A DNA stretch of 64,000 bases from Lepidostoma basale (GCA_022606425.2 JAHDVF020001050.1:1328001-1392000), one strand, 5' to 3'. Shown: positions 48,125 to 58,280, counted from the first letter of the stretch. Translations and numbers: made by a program. The notes: generated from the letters alone by a model not told the origin.

Positions 48125-48170
48125 ATGATAGCTATAATACCCTTTATTAAACAAAATAATAATAACAATA
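48125..48170 (+). mobile_element. SINE-T, 3' part after LINE-J
   Basis: atgatagctataataccctt continues the SINE broken at 44237 and matches 2149-2172. It ends in an (AAT)n-like run near 48155-48170. Confidence 0.8.
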
Positions 48171-48815
48171 AAAGGGGAAAACTAATACCAGCGGTTGCTT
48201 CTCTCTACGAAGGGAGCACTGCCAGTGTTAGGATAAATGAGGACATCACGCCCTGGTTTGATATCACGAAGGGTGTTAAGCAGGGCTGCGTGATGTCCCC
48301 TTGGTTGTTCAATCTGTATATGGACAAGTGTATGAAAGAACTTAAAGGTATAAATGCTGGTGCTAAGATGATTGATCTGTCTGTAAACTGTCTGCTTTAC
48401 GCGGACGATGCCGTTCTCGTTGCGGATAGTGCGGACGAATTACAAGTCTCGGTATCGAAAATGTATGAGGTATGCAAGTCGAACGATTTAATGATGAATG
48501 TCGGAAGGTCAAAGGTGTTAGTTTTTGAAAGGGAAGAGCAAACGACAGTTTGTAACATAAGTGTAAATGAAGCGAACTTGGAACAGGTGTGGGAATTTGT
48601 GTATTTAGGTAGCATGTTCACAGCGGATGGCCGAACGAACAGTGATGTTGAAAGAAGGGTTGGTGCGGGTAACAAAGTGAATGGAGCTTTAAAAGTAGTT
48701 ATTGGAAACAATAATTTATTAATGAAAGCGAAAATGGACGTTCACAATGGAGTTCTGGTCCCAACCCTTATGTATGGAAGCGAAGCATGGAACTGGCAGA
48801 AAAAAAATGAGAGAA
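48171..48815 (+). pseudogene. LINE-A reverse transcriptase fragment, open
   Basis: An open frame of about 220 codons: SLYEGSTASVRINEDITPWF, GVKQGCVMSPWLFNLYMDKC, YADD at 48398-48409, FVYLGSMFTADGR, ending MYGSEAWNWQKK. It lacks the first catalytic Asp block and the C-terminus. Its sequence differs from the 4.5-6.5 kb copy and is more GC-rich, so it belongs to another LINE-A lineage. Confidence 0.83.
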
Positions 48816-48965
48816 CTTGCGAAATAGTGGAGTAGATCCAGAAGACGAAACTGGAGAGACCATGTAGTCAGAATGGATAGCGACAGACTCACATATACAG
48901 CCACTTTCGAAATCCACTCAAGACACCGTCCACCTGGAAGTCCACCTAAACGATGGACTGTTAAG
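48816..48965 (+). mobile_element. LINE-E 3' scrap
   Basis: Reads RSRRRNWRDHVVRMDSDRLT and HSRHRPPGSPPKRWTVKLI. It is joined directly to the LINE-A piece at the word ATGAGAGAAC. Confidence 0.55.
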
Positions 48966-48974
48966 TTAATATAG

Positions 48975-49170
48975 CAAACTAACTAACCAGCTCGCCGTCT
49001 CACCGAAGGAGTAGGCAGAAAGAATGGACTGCCACACTGTTCTGTCCTGACATACTTCTCTCGCATCATCTTCATTCATGCATCTTGTCATACACACACG
49101 CAGATTTCTCTGAACCCTCTCATGATCTATTTTTATTTTATTTGATCTTGCCACGTTTTTCTCGGCCTTA
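48975..49170 (-). mobile_element. LINE-A 3' end
   Basis: The minus strand reads QRNLRVCMTRCMNEDDAREV, CQDRTVWQSILSAYSFGET. Short, no stop in this part. Confidence 0.75.
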
Positions 49171-49389
49171 TAACATTATTATTGTAATTTGGAGAAAAGC
49201 ATATTAACAAATTTAGAATTTAAGGGTTTATTTTAGATAAGATGAACTGATTTAAATTTCCTCTTTTCAGACTGCCTCAATCACAGAAATATCAATTCGT
49301 TTGGTACATGCATTAAAATACAATACAGCATGTCCCAAATTCTTTTAAGAAATCTAGTTTAAACATGTTATTTTAGTTTAAATATACCT
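49171..49389. other. Unassigned AT-rich stretch
   Basis: Nothing recognised. Confidence 0.2.
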
Positions 49390-49670
49390 TCTTCTTCTTC
49401 TCCTTCTTCCGTACTTTTGGTAGACTCAGGAGTCTGTTATTTCAGGCGGGTTCTCTTGAGACGCTGAACTCCAGCTTTCTCTCCACCGTTTCTCGGGGTC
49501 TTTGTCCGTTTGGCGTTCCATGGAGAGCTATGTGTGGTATCCTATTTTAGATCATCCTTTCTACGTGTTGATGCCAGTATCGCCGTCTTTGACGTCTCCA
49601 TCTGGCCACATCTTCGACCTCGCAGATTTCTCGGATTGCTGTATTCCTAACTCGATCGCGTAGGGTTTTA
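49390..49670 (-). mobile_element. LINE-E 3' end
   Basis: Minus strand: KTLRDRVRNTAIREICEVED, VARWRRQRRRYWHQHVERMI, then RPRETVERKLEFSVSREP-like sequence and a (GAA)n tail at 49390-49408. The GC-rich interior is better kept than other LINE-E copies. Confidence 0.7.
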
Positions 49671-49734
49671 TTATTATTATTAAATATACAATTTAATTAA
49701 ACAACGGTGTTCTTTCACTAAAATTGATGTAAGA

Positions 49735-50070
49735 AACTGTAGGATCTTGTCCACCCCGTAAACTATCCACCATGGCTCGCCATGGATTCCTGCCACCTGT
49801 CAGTCTCCAAGCTGCAGCTATTGAGAAGCCACCCAGAGCCCTGATTTAATTGGACCAGGGGCTCAGTGGCCGTCCTGGTGGTCATTTTCTTTCTAGTTTA
49901 CCCATTAATATGAACTTTTCTAGGTTGTCCTGAGCTCTCCGGGCCACGTGACGAAAACATGAACACTCTCTAAGAGCACACCCGCAAGAGTCTTGCTCTG
50001 ATAGCCAGCTGCTCAAGGATCGACTGGTTCGTTCTTCTCACTTTCCAGGTTAGCAGGTAGGTTTTTATTA
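49735..50070 (-). pseudogene. LINE-I C-terminal fragment
   Basis: Minus strand: WKVRRTNQSILEQLAIRAR, then LENFILMGKLERK, RTATEPLVQLNQGSG and METDRWQESMASHGG in successive frames. It resembles the common LINE ending with GHV.R…GRSPKRWSDQI…DR..WR….HDPT. Frameshifts throughout. Confidence 0.55.
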
Positions 50071-50159
50071 TTATTTTGAATCTTATAGAAAAAAAATGTT
50101 TTCTACGTCTAAAGTTGACCCCTTTATATATTTGGTTAGAGCACGTTAATTTTTTTTAG

Positions 50160-50625
50160 TGTCGTTAATTAATTTAAGATTCTCAGGAAGACGATTTAAA
50201 ATATAGGGCGCGTGGAATATAAATGCTTTTGGGCTAGTGCTGAGCGACAGCGAAGAACTTTGAAATTATGGTGAGAGAAATATCTTGTAGTACGGATCTG
50301 TTGTGATTTCGAATTTGAAATTTGAAATTTGGAGAATATGGCTGATATTTTGATGTAAAGTTGTCGAATACTAAGAATTTGATATTCTTTGAACAACATG
50401 GACGAAGGATGCCTAATGGGTTTTCTGGTGATAATGCGCAATATATTTTTATGGGACTTAATTAGGGGGTCAATTGTAGATTTTGCGCAAGCACCCCAGC
50501 TCACGATCCCATAGGTTATCACAGATTGACATAGGGCAAAATACACATCTTTGCAGAGCTTGGGGTCTAGAATTTCTCGGAGACATCTTAAAGCATATGA
50601 TAATTTTCTAACACGTAACACTTAT
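50160..50625 (-). pseudogene. LINE ORF2 C-terminal fragment
   Basis: The minus-strand frame 50196-50621 (141 codons): KLSYALRCLREILDPKLCKD, VYFALCQSVITYGIVSWGAC, THE region IKSHKNILRIITRKPIRHPS and RTTRYFSHHNFKVLRCRSAL. Typical of LINE post-catalytic regions (Y.AL..S.I.YGI..WG). Open to its stop but without catalytic domains. It occurs once here. Confidence 0.78.
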
Positions 50626-50760
50626 CTACACGAATTCTCCGATTCCTTAAGTGTCTGATATTTGATTGATTTGATCGTCCATGTATTCCTTGTTTTTTCT
50701 ATTTCTATTGTTCCCTTCACATCGTATATGTATACTTTCTTTACAAATCTTTCTTTATTA
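50626..50760 (-). mobile_element. LINE-A scrap
   Basis: Complement of KKVYIYDVKGTIEIEK and NQSNIRHLRN-like residues. Worn. Confidence 0.5.
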
Positions 50761-50764
50761 ATAA

Positions 50765-50950
50765 TTTCTTAACTAACTAACTAACCATCACGCCGTCTCC
50801 CCGAAAGGGTAGGCAGAAAGAATGGACTGCCACACTTTAATCGATGCGGCACTCCATCCTTCTCTTTTCGCCATCGCGAGAGACGCGGTGTGATGGGTTG
50901 CGAACCTCATCGCCACCAACAGGCATCTCCCGCGCACACTTCGGTCGTTC
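50765..50950 (-). mobile_element. NA element 3' part
   Basis: aactaaccatcacgccgtct at 50776-50795, ggcactccatccttctcttt, gcgaacctcatcgccaccaa. It ends at cgcacacttcggtcgttcaa, shorter than 30537-31345. Confidence 0.8.
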
Positions 50951-51351
50951 AATGATTGCATTGAATTGATTGGAAAAATTGAATATTTTTTAGATATTAC
51001 TTCAATTTACAACAATTGGATTCAAAGGAGATAAGATATATTTTCTAAAAAAAACTTGAAAAAATATCGACAATCATTCACATTTGAAAAAAATATGAAC
51101 AACCAAAACTTTATTCAAGGAAAGAACACATTGGAGTCTTTATCACTTTCTGAATAGAGTAGTAGCGAGTGTGCGACGATTTATAATTTCCATCTGTCCA
51201 AACTATCTATATGAAAACTATTTATTTTTTCCATAACGTTTTTATTACCACTGCATTAAAATATATCAAATAAAACCAAACAAGATCATTTTTCTCCAAA
51301 GTTATTACAAAAATATTAACAGTTTAAGACATGACAAAAAGTTGAAGAGCT
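50951..51351. other. Unassigned AT-rich stretch
   Basis: A-rich with no ORF; one phrase (atttccatctgtccaaacta) may be LINE-A debris near 51187. Nothing else. Confidence 0.25.
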
Positions 51352-51578
51352 TCGTGGTACATTGGTTCTCTTAAGAACTCTGACTGTCATACTGAAGGTT
51401 CCGGGTTCCATTCCAGGCGATGGAAGTGGTTCTCTCTTTGGTCTGGTGTTAAATTCACGTGACATTAAAGTGGTGATAGATTAGCTACCTATCACATGTC
51501 ATGATAATCAATATAATAGCTTAAAACAAATTGTATGCAGCAATTGGGATCAAACGGCCTGTTGTTTACAAAAAAAAA
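51352..51578 (+). mobile_element. SINE-T, full length, worn promoter
   Basis: 5' gcttcgtggtacattggttc (A box damaged), B box GGTTCCATTCC near 51401, body cacgtgacattaaagtggtg, 3' end ggcctgttgtttac and A8. Intact in length but the internal promoter has changes. Confidence 0.83.
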
Positions 51579-51589
51579 CACTTGAGAAC

Positions 51590-51865
51590 ATGTAAAATAC
51601 CAGGAACGCATGAGAGATGTTTATAATGATATGACATGTTAGGACATTTGATAATGCCTTAGATAGACGACAATCAATTATTACTAATTGTGTTATGTTT
51701 TCTTGAAATTATATTAATCAAATAACAATTAAATTAGCGTAGCGAATCCGGTCGCTGTCGAAATAAAGACAAAAGTGGAAGTAGTTAAAGAACATCGTTT
51801 TATTTAATTATTACTTAAAATGAACTTCCATCAAGAGATTTCATTAAAATCATTTGGTTATAATT
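51590..51865 (+). repeat. HH4 and HH3 fragments
   Basis: HH4 remains at 51635-51680 (aggacatttgataatgcctt). HH3 second half and tail at 51733-51862 (gcgaatccggtcgctgtcga, aataaagacaaaagtggaag, aacttccatcaagagatttc). Confidence 0.6.
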
Positions 51866-51919
51866 ATATTTATGGAAATGATATGTATTGTCATTAAATA
51901 TACGAGTCATAAAAATATT

Positions 51920-52080
51920 CAATATGAATGAAAACGTCTGTTTTCTAGAAGTTTAATTGTGTTTTTTTGTGAATGACATGTTTCGCCTCTATAAGGTATT
52001 ATCACATTTGATAATTCTTTAGACAGGCAAAATATTTCATTCACACAAAATTTAATATTTTTTAAACAGACGATTCGTTC
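51920..52080. repeat. HH4 inverted pair
   Basis: Left arm acgtctgttttctagaag … gaatgacatgtttcgcctct; right arm ttgataattctttagacagg, caaaatatttcattcacac … aacagacga. The centre holds both hammerhead halves, each worn. Confidence 0.65.
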
Positions 52081-52081
52081 G

Positions 52082-52560
52082 TTAGAAAGATTCAATCCTG
52101 GGATTCTTATCTTCCATTCTTCCCTGTCTTGTGCGGCTCTTTTGAAATCTGCATATGATGAGCAGCGCACGTCCACCAACAGGTCCTCCAGGTACTCTCG
52201 GCGTGGGCGTCCCCTAGAGGTTGTTCCCTCGGTCATACCCTCCATTATGGCATGCAAGAGACCTTCTTGACGTATTACATGGCCGATCCATCTTGCACGC
52301 CTTTCGGACAAGGTCCTGAGCAGGTGTCTTCCTCCTTCGATTCCTTGAAGAACTTCATCATTCGTGATGTGGTCTCTCCAGGAAATTCCTAATACTCGTA
52401 GTCTTTTATAGGACCACATCTCAAAAGCCTCTAGTCTCCGCTTATCTCTTTCGGATAGGCACCATGTCTCGCAGCCATACATCAAGATACCCCATACATA
52501 GGTCTTGATGAGGAGTATTCTCAGTTTTACGTCTATATTATTTGATTCTATTAGTCGTTA
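52082..52560 (-). pseudogene. LINE-B C-terminal copy, best preserved
   Basis: Minus-strand frame (to 52485): MMYGCETWCLSERDKRRLEA, FEMWSYKRLRVLGISWRDHI, TNDEVLQGIEGGRHLL, ERRARWIGHVIRQEGLLHAI, SRGRPRREYLEDLLVDVRCS, YADFKRAAQDREEWKIRI. The natural C-terminus is replaced by HH4 sequence from 52080 on. It serves as the reference for the broken copies at 6825, 15318 and 42125. Confidence 0.83.
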
Positions 52561-52574
52561 TATTTCATTCGTAT

Positions 52575-52730
52575 CCATTATTCGATGAGGTACGCGACCC
52601 ATCACACCGCGTCTGTCGCGGAGCAAAAAGAGAAGGATGGAGTGCCGCATCAGTAAAAGTGTGACAGTCCATTCTTTCTGCCTACCCTTTGGGGGAGTCG
52701 GTGTGATGGTTAGTTAGTTAGTTAGTTTCA
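52575..52730 (+). mobile_element. NA element 3' part
   Basis: cccatcacaccgcgtctgtc, agtgccgcatcagtaaaagt, tcggtgtgatgg and (TTAG)n at 52706-52727. It starts abruptly next to gatgaggtacg. Confidence 0.8.
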
Positions 52731-53200
52731 TTAATAACTTAGGACACCTTTTAAGCGAAGTACCTATGTACTTACACATTTTCTCAAGCAAAATGCCGAC
52801 ATCCCTCAAGCAATTCCCCCCGTTTACCACTAGTACAGGCGTGTTGGTATTTTTTCCAGTACAACCAAGTGGAACATTTTAATTAAATGGAGCTTACTTT
52901 CAGAGAGCTTTCAGGTCTGAGATTCAATTTCCTCAGAGGAAATGCATTCGAAGTGCGCTCTCGACTTCTCATTCAGCATTCAGCTGTCCGCCGTGCGACT
53001 GCAGCCATAATCGGCTAGAACCTTCGGTCTGTAATTAATATTTTAATGCTTAACACTAAACCTATCCGTTCCGTCGTATTAATTATATTACTTTAAACAG
53101 TAATGTAAAGTAATATAAAAGACGATAAAAAGAAAATTAATAGATAAATATTAAATCGTATTGAAATTCGGTAAAAATATATATATATTTTTTTTAAACA
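52731..53200. other. Unassigned stretch
   Basis: Mixed-composition sequence (gcattcagctgtccgccgtg near 52976) without ORF or repeat match. Confidence 0.25.
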
Positions 53201-53345
53201 TTATACATATCAACAATGTTTTTTTTTAAAAAAAATTCTTTTTATTTTGTATAACAACACTTTTATTATGAGACACCACTACTACTAGTTTCTAACACTA
53301 AGTGTTCTTCTTCAGGGTAGTTTATGTAAAATGTCAACACAAAGT
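53200..53345 (-). repeat. HH1d hammerhead-type element
   Basis: Minus-strand motif 53272-53315: CUGAAGA (consensus core), A, stem II AACACUUAGUGUU (5 bp), AGAAAC, ACUAGU then an insertion before GUGUC. Tail: cataataaaagtgttgtta and A-rich. A loop-bearing stem III may exist here. Confidence 0.55.
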
Positions 53346-53399
53346 AAGCTTCAAGAAGAATTATTCTTCAATAATATTATACATATAACTTATTGAAAG

Positions 53400-53560
53400 C
53401 TAAGGCATTAACACTGTGGACTTCCATAGTTATTTACTTAGAAAATTGAAAATATCTTTGTTTAATCCACAAAATATTAAAATACACGACATGTTTCGTA
53501 GGATACCTCCACCTTTAGATGTGAAAATATAATAAAAACTGAACAAAGAAAGACTAATAT
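53400..53560 (-). repeat. HH1e hammerhead-type element
   Basis: Minus-strand motif 53488-53518: CUAAAGG, U, stem II GGA/UCC with flanks, CGAAAC, ACAUGU, C, and GUG after it that can pair with CAC before it. The core is altered at two positions. Confidence 0.5.
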
Positions 53561-53634
53561 AAAAAAACGCTTTTTAAATTCGTATGTCCATCAGCGGATG
53601 GAGACAAGCTGACGAAATAACGAAGGTCGTCAAA

Positions 53635-54150
53635 TAACTAACTAACTAACTAACCATCACGCCGTCTCCCCGAAGGGGTAGGCAGAAAGAATGGACTGCC
53701 ACACTTTTCTTTCCTGACATATTTCTCTCGCTTCCTCAACATTCATACATCGTGTCATGCACGCGCGTCGATTTCTCTGACTCCTCACATGCCCGACATT
53801 CAATATTTGATTTATTTGATCGTGCCACGTTTTCCTCGGTCTTCCTCTATTTCTGGTTCCATTTATATCATTAAAATATATTTTTTTTACCATTCTTTCT
53901 TCATTCATTCTTTCCATATGTCCAAACCATCTTAATGATCCTTTCATTATTTTGTTCATGACACCACCATTCGCACCGCATTCACTTATTATATTTTCAT
54001 TCGACGCTCTATCATACACAGAGTATCCACACATTCGTCTAAGAGATCTCATTTCTACTGCATTTATTTTACTTTCATCCTTCTTTTGCAAGTTCCATGC
54101 TCCGCTTCCATACATTAAGGTCGGTAGAAGTACACCATAACACCACCAAC
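53635..54150 (-). mobile_element. LINE-A C-terminal copy, open
   Basis: The minus-strand frame (to 53657): YGVLLPTLMYGSGAWNLQKK, SLRRMCGYSVYDRASNENII, GSLRWFGHMERMNEERMVKK, GRPRKTWHDQINQILNVGHV, SILSAYPFGETA and a stop. (TTAG)n tail complement at 53637-53652. Very close to the copy at 26165. Confidence 0.87.
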
Positions 54151-54179
54151 ACAAGGTCGTCAAAGATTATTATAATACA

Positions 54180-54640
54180 AACAAACAAACAAACAAACCA
54201 TCACGCTGTTTCCCCGCAGGGGTAGGCAGAGAGAATGAACCGCCACACTACTCTATCCTGGCAAACCTCTCTAGCTTCCTCCACATTCATACAACGAGTC
54301 ATACACGCACGTCGATTTCTCCGACTTCTAACATGACCAACCTTTAAAATTTGATTAATTTGGTCATGCCATGTTTTCCTCGGTTTGCCTCGACTTCGTA
54401 CCCCATTTACATCATTAACGTATACTTTCTTAACCATTCTTTCTCCATCCATGCGTTCCATATGTCCGAACCAACGCAGCGATCCTTTCATAATTTTGTT
54501 CATAATACCTTCTTCCACTCTACATTCCTTTCTTATATCAGTATTTGAGATTCTGTCGTACATCGTTCTAACACACATACGTCTTAGGGACCTCATCTCT
54601 ACCGCATTTATTCTACTCTAATCCTTCTTCTGCCAGTACC
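54180..54640 (-). mobile_element. LINE-A2 C-terminal copy, open
   Basis: The minus-strand frame 54201-54596: MRSLRRMCVRTMYDRISNTD, GIMNKIMKGSLRWFGHMERM, VNGVRSRGKPRKTWHDQINQ, FILSAYPCGETA. Tail (TTTG)n complement (aaacaaacaaacaaac) at 54178-54198 marks subfamily A2. Confidence 0.85.
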
Positions 54641-55104
54641 AATACAAGTACTTAATCATATATAATACAATTCGATGGCGTTCATACCCACGAAAAATGC
54701 CTTTTGTTTATATAGTTAGTACCATTCACATTATACTCGTATATTATTCGTCTGTAGAAGAATTCTACAATGGCACAGACTCCGGGCTGTCGTTAGAGAT
54801 TTTGTTCCGGCTGTTATCTCCGCAAGAGTGGAATGATTGGTACAGTAACTGTAAGCGGTATCTTTTCTCTCAAATTGATTCGAAAACGATACAAAATATC
54901 CGCGATACGCGGGCTCAGTATTTCACTTGCCAATACCAGATTGTTTTCAGGGCGAGTTTTCAAATTATGGTTTTCCATAATCAAAATGAAAGAAAACTTA
55001 TTGATGGTTGAGGTTTTGTAAAACTCTGAAATAATTTATATAAATTAAATCCAAGTAAAACCACTAAACAATCGTGTTTACTATTTTAAATAATAACATT
55101 TATT
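54641..55104 (+). other. Unassigned stretch with a 104-codon open frame
   Basis: The frame 54697-55011 begins MPFVYIVSTIHIILVYYSSV and contains LLSPQEWNDWYSNCKRYLF and TRAQYFTCQYQIVFRASF. The composition is less AT-driven than chance frames nearby and the start has a hydrophobic run. I do not recognise the protein. It could be a decayed exon. Confidence 0.35.
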
Positions 55105-55300
55105 CAAGGATTAATTTTATCTCAATAGAGACGAAGATGCAAATTGGAAAGTGAATATGGTGATCGAGGTGTTTACAGGACTTATGACCTGTCATTGGTT
55201 GGGTTAAGCGCACGCTTAATGTAATAGAACAATCCCCATTACACCTTTCTTATGACCACCATGTCTGACAATTTTTTGGAAGTTGTACGAGTATATGAGG
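55105..55300 (-). repeat. PAL repeat, single arm
   Basis: tctcaatagagacgaagatg, gacctgtcattggttgggtt, ttatgaccaccatgtctgac, aattttttggaagttgtacg: the complementary sense of 20827-21000. Confidence 0.78.
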
Positions 55301-55719
55301 GTATTAGTTGCAAACCTAGCAAACTCCATCATTAGATGTTTTGAGTAAATCGCAAAAAACTGATATGCTAATAAAATGCGCTTTTTTTACGATATTTATT
55401 TTTTTCATCTCAACCAGTTAGTATTTAAAAAGTAATCAGCCATGAAATAATCATCATTATGTTGATAATTAAAGTAAAATAATGAATTTCATTTTGGAGT
55501 TTGCCAGCTTTGCAACACTCAAGTGGAGGTTGCCATGTTTGCAACAAACCCTATATTTTAATAGCAAAATTCTTCAGAATGAAGCCGAATTTGAAACTGA
55601 AAATCAATAAAAATTGTGTGCAAATGTATTATGAATAAGACCAAATTCATCTCTCACTTTTTATTGTTGGTGGAGTTTGCCGGGTTTGCAAATAATACCC
55701 TCATATATGTTAATATCCA
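55301..55719. other. Unassigned stretch
   Basis: tgagggtattagttgcaaac near 55307 is echoed in complement by tttgcaaataataccctcat at 55685-55704, so this stretch may be the loop of a larger foldback with PAL arms outside. Nothing else. Confidence 0.35.
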
Positions 55720-55901
55720 ACACCACAATTTACATGTCAGTTTCAACTAACAGACCAGCGCCATCTATGAAGATTAGATTTAAGCATTAAGCAGAAGATC
55801 TTTTTTATAACGCAATGTGAAAGGCTACTGCCATTAACGCAATGCTAGATAACGCCTGGAAATGTCACTCCAAATTGTTTATTTCAGTTTTTGTTTTATA
55901 A
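55720..55901. repeat. PAL inner region
   Basis: agcgccatctatgaagatta, agcattaagcagaagatctt and acgcaatgtgaaaggct correspond to the centre of 60400-60530. It continues into the 55902 palindrome. Confidence 0.65.
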
Positions 55902-56058
55902 AACATTTTGAATGTATACAAATACTTGTAGACGAATACTGGATTTTATTTACCCATAACGGGTTATAAATTCAAGGGATTACCTTGAATTGATAACCCG
56001 CAATGGGTAAATAAAATCCAGTATTCGTCTACAGGTATTTGTATACATTCAAAATGTT
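55902..56058. repeat. 66-bp-arm palindrome (PAL outer ends)
   Basis: The arms 55902-55967 and 55993-56058 are near-perfect complements (aacattttgaatgtataca … cattcaaaatgtt), centred on aagggattaccttgaat. The arm includes acccgcaatgggtaaa, also at the ends of the PAL copies at 21043, 60770 and 63553. Confidence 0.88.
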
Positions 56059-56070
56059 GTAAATAACATT

Positions 56071-56409
56071 CATGTTTTACAAAACAGAAGGAATTTTCAT
56101 TTTTCACAAATTGATTAGGGTCATTTCCGTTTTGTCATTTATTCAGTGGTGCGATCTGATAAGTAGCATCCCCACTTTGTACGCACATCGTGCGAGGGAT
56201 AGGAGACAAGTGGATATTTGATCTCTGATTATTGAATCAATGTTTCATTATCCGTGGGCGACTACTGAACGCATCGGCATGAACTTAATCGGAAACATTG
56301 TGAATTTGCCTTTATAAATCTACGCCGTACTATAATCTAATGATTTCAAGACATGTAATTTAATTTATATGTTAATGTTGTATGGCTAATGCGAGAAATA
56401 CTTTATATC
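56071..56409. other. Unassigned stretch
   Basis: Mixed composition (gtacgcacatcgtgcgaggg near 56180); no ORF or repeat recognised. Confidence 0.25.
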
Positions 56410-56600
56410 GAGTTATAAAAAAGCAAAAGTGCTTGCTGGTGTTGGATTGTTTTAAGTGCATTATTACAGTAAATTTGAATAAAACGGTGGATACATGAAG
56501 TAATAAATTATATTAAATTAAATTCTAAATAAAAAAAATTATAACATTTTGAAGTTTTTTGCTATAGTTGGATTGTTTCAAACGCCTAGTTACAGTTATT
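56410..56600 (+). mobile_element. NA element 5' region
   Basis: gcttgctggtgttggattgt, taagtgcattattacagta, aaaacggtggatacatgaag: forward-sense sequence of the NA 5' region (complement at 31030-31080 and 60900). The block ttggattgtttcaaacgcct repeats it once more at 56569. Confidence 0.6.
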
Positions 56601-56975
56601 TAAAAGAACAGTCATATAATGAGAAACAAGGATATCCCCATTAATTTAAAAAAGGAAAACCTACGAAGCATGCATCTTGCCTGTGACTACATATGGTTTG
56701 GAAACAATGTCCCTGACCATAAATACTGTCCACAAATTGAAATGCGCGCAACGATCCATGGAGCGGCAAATGTTGGGCATAATTTTGAGTGATAGAATTA
56801 CAAATACAGAAATCAGACGCCGAACAAAAGTCGCCGATATCATGGATCGGATCGCAAAATTGAAGTGGCAGTGGGCAGGACACGTAGCCAGACAGTCAAG
56901 TTCAAGATGGACTCCCAAAGTCTTAAAGTGGAGGCCATGGGAAAACAAAAGGGGTGTCGGTCGGCTTTAATCTAA
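56601..56975 (+). pseudogene. LINE-D C-terminal fragment
   Basis: The frame 56677-56970: MPVTTYGLETMSLTINTVHK, AQRSMERQMLGIILSDRITN, TEIRRRTKVADIMDRIAKLK, WQWAGHVARQSS. Same family as 29100-29465 and covers the part deleted there. Post-catalytic region only. Confidence 0.78.
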
Positions 56976-57084
56976 AATAATTTCAAGATCAATTACGAAT
57001 GAAAACGCCTGTTTTCTATGGTTGTTTTGCCTTTCTAAGCCAATTTTAAGTAATTGGGTTTAAAACCGGTTGTATACATAATAA

Positions 57085-57962
57085 AAACTTACCAACTAAC
57101 TAGCCATCACGTCTTCTCCTCGAAGGGGTAGGCAGAAATAATGGACTGTCACACTTTTATTTCCTGACATATTTCTCTCGCATGCTCGCGCGTAGATTTC
57201 TCTGACTCCTCATGTGGCCGACATTCAATATTTCATTTATTTGATCATGCCACGTTTTCCTCGGTCTTCCTCTATTTCTAGTTCCATATACATCGTTAAA
57301 ATATACGTTTTTAACCATTCTTTTTTCATTCATGCGTCCAAACCATCTTAATGATCCTTTCTTGTTTTGTTCATAACACCATCATTCGTACCGCATTCAC
57401 TTCTTATATTTTTATTCGTCACTCTATCATACACAGAGTATCCTCACATTCGTCTAAGAGATCTCATTCCTACTACATTTATTCTACTTTCATCCTTCTT
57501 TAGCCAGTTCCATGCTTCGCTTTCATACATAAGGGTCGGTACAAGAACATCATTGTGCACTTATATTTTACCTCTTTTGATAGATTTTCGTTTGCGATGA
57601 CAACTTTAAGTGCACCATTGACTTTGTTGCCTGCCCCAACCCTTCTATTCATATCTCTTCCCACTTGCCCATCCTTTGTAAACATACTACCCAAATACAC
57701 AAACTCATCTACTTGCTCCAGATGTTCACCATTCACGCTAATATTGCAGACTGTCATGATTTCTACTTTTTTGAAAATCATTACGTTGGACTTATTCAAA
57801 TTCATTATCAGATAATTTCGCATACCCCATACATAATATTCACCAGGACTTATGTTACATGCTCGTTGTATGCAAGTAGGATAGCGTCATCCGCATACAA
57901 AATACAGCTTACTGACACCCCGCTCATTTTGGCACCTACATCCAACCCTTTCAGCTCTTTCA
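57085..57962 (-). mobile_element. LINE-A, RT to 3' end
   Basis: From the 3' tail complement at 57095 to the reverse transcriptase region: MKELKGLDVGAKMSGVSVSC (57962 down), YADDAILL-like site, NYLIMNLNKSNVMIFKKVEI, then FVYLGSMFTKDGQVGRDMN and MYESEAWNWLK. Small deletions at 57190 and 57335. It is the second-longest LINE-A copy here. Confidence 0.83.
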
Positions 57963-58205
57963 TGTAGACCTATGTGGTCTGTTCTCCAGCTGCCCTTCTA
58001 TCTTTTAGGAGATCTTCCACGAGGACGAGTCCCATGAGACTGATTATGTAGTGTAATATAGGGGAGTCTGGTGGTGTCCATTTTTGAACATGACCGTACC
58101 AGTCCCTTTTTAGCTATCTACTCCATCTTATGATATCCTCAACCTCACATATCTATATTATTCTGGTGTTCCTCACGCGATCTCTCAGTGTCTTGCCTGT
58201 TATCG
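57963..58205 (-). mobile_element. LINE-E 3' region
   Basis: gtagacctatgtggtctgtt, ctatcttttaggagatctt, gtctggtggtgtccattttt match 23740-23880 closely. It abuts LINE-A exactly at ctctttcatg|tagacc. Confidence 0.65.
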
Positions 58206-58239
58206 TTTCATATTAATATTATTTTTATTAGTATCCTTA

Positions 58240-58249
58240 ATCGTACACT

Positions 58250-58280
<31 letters not shown>

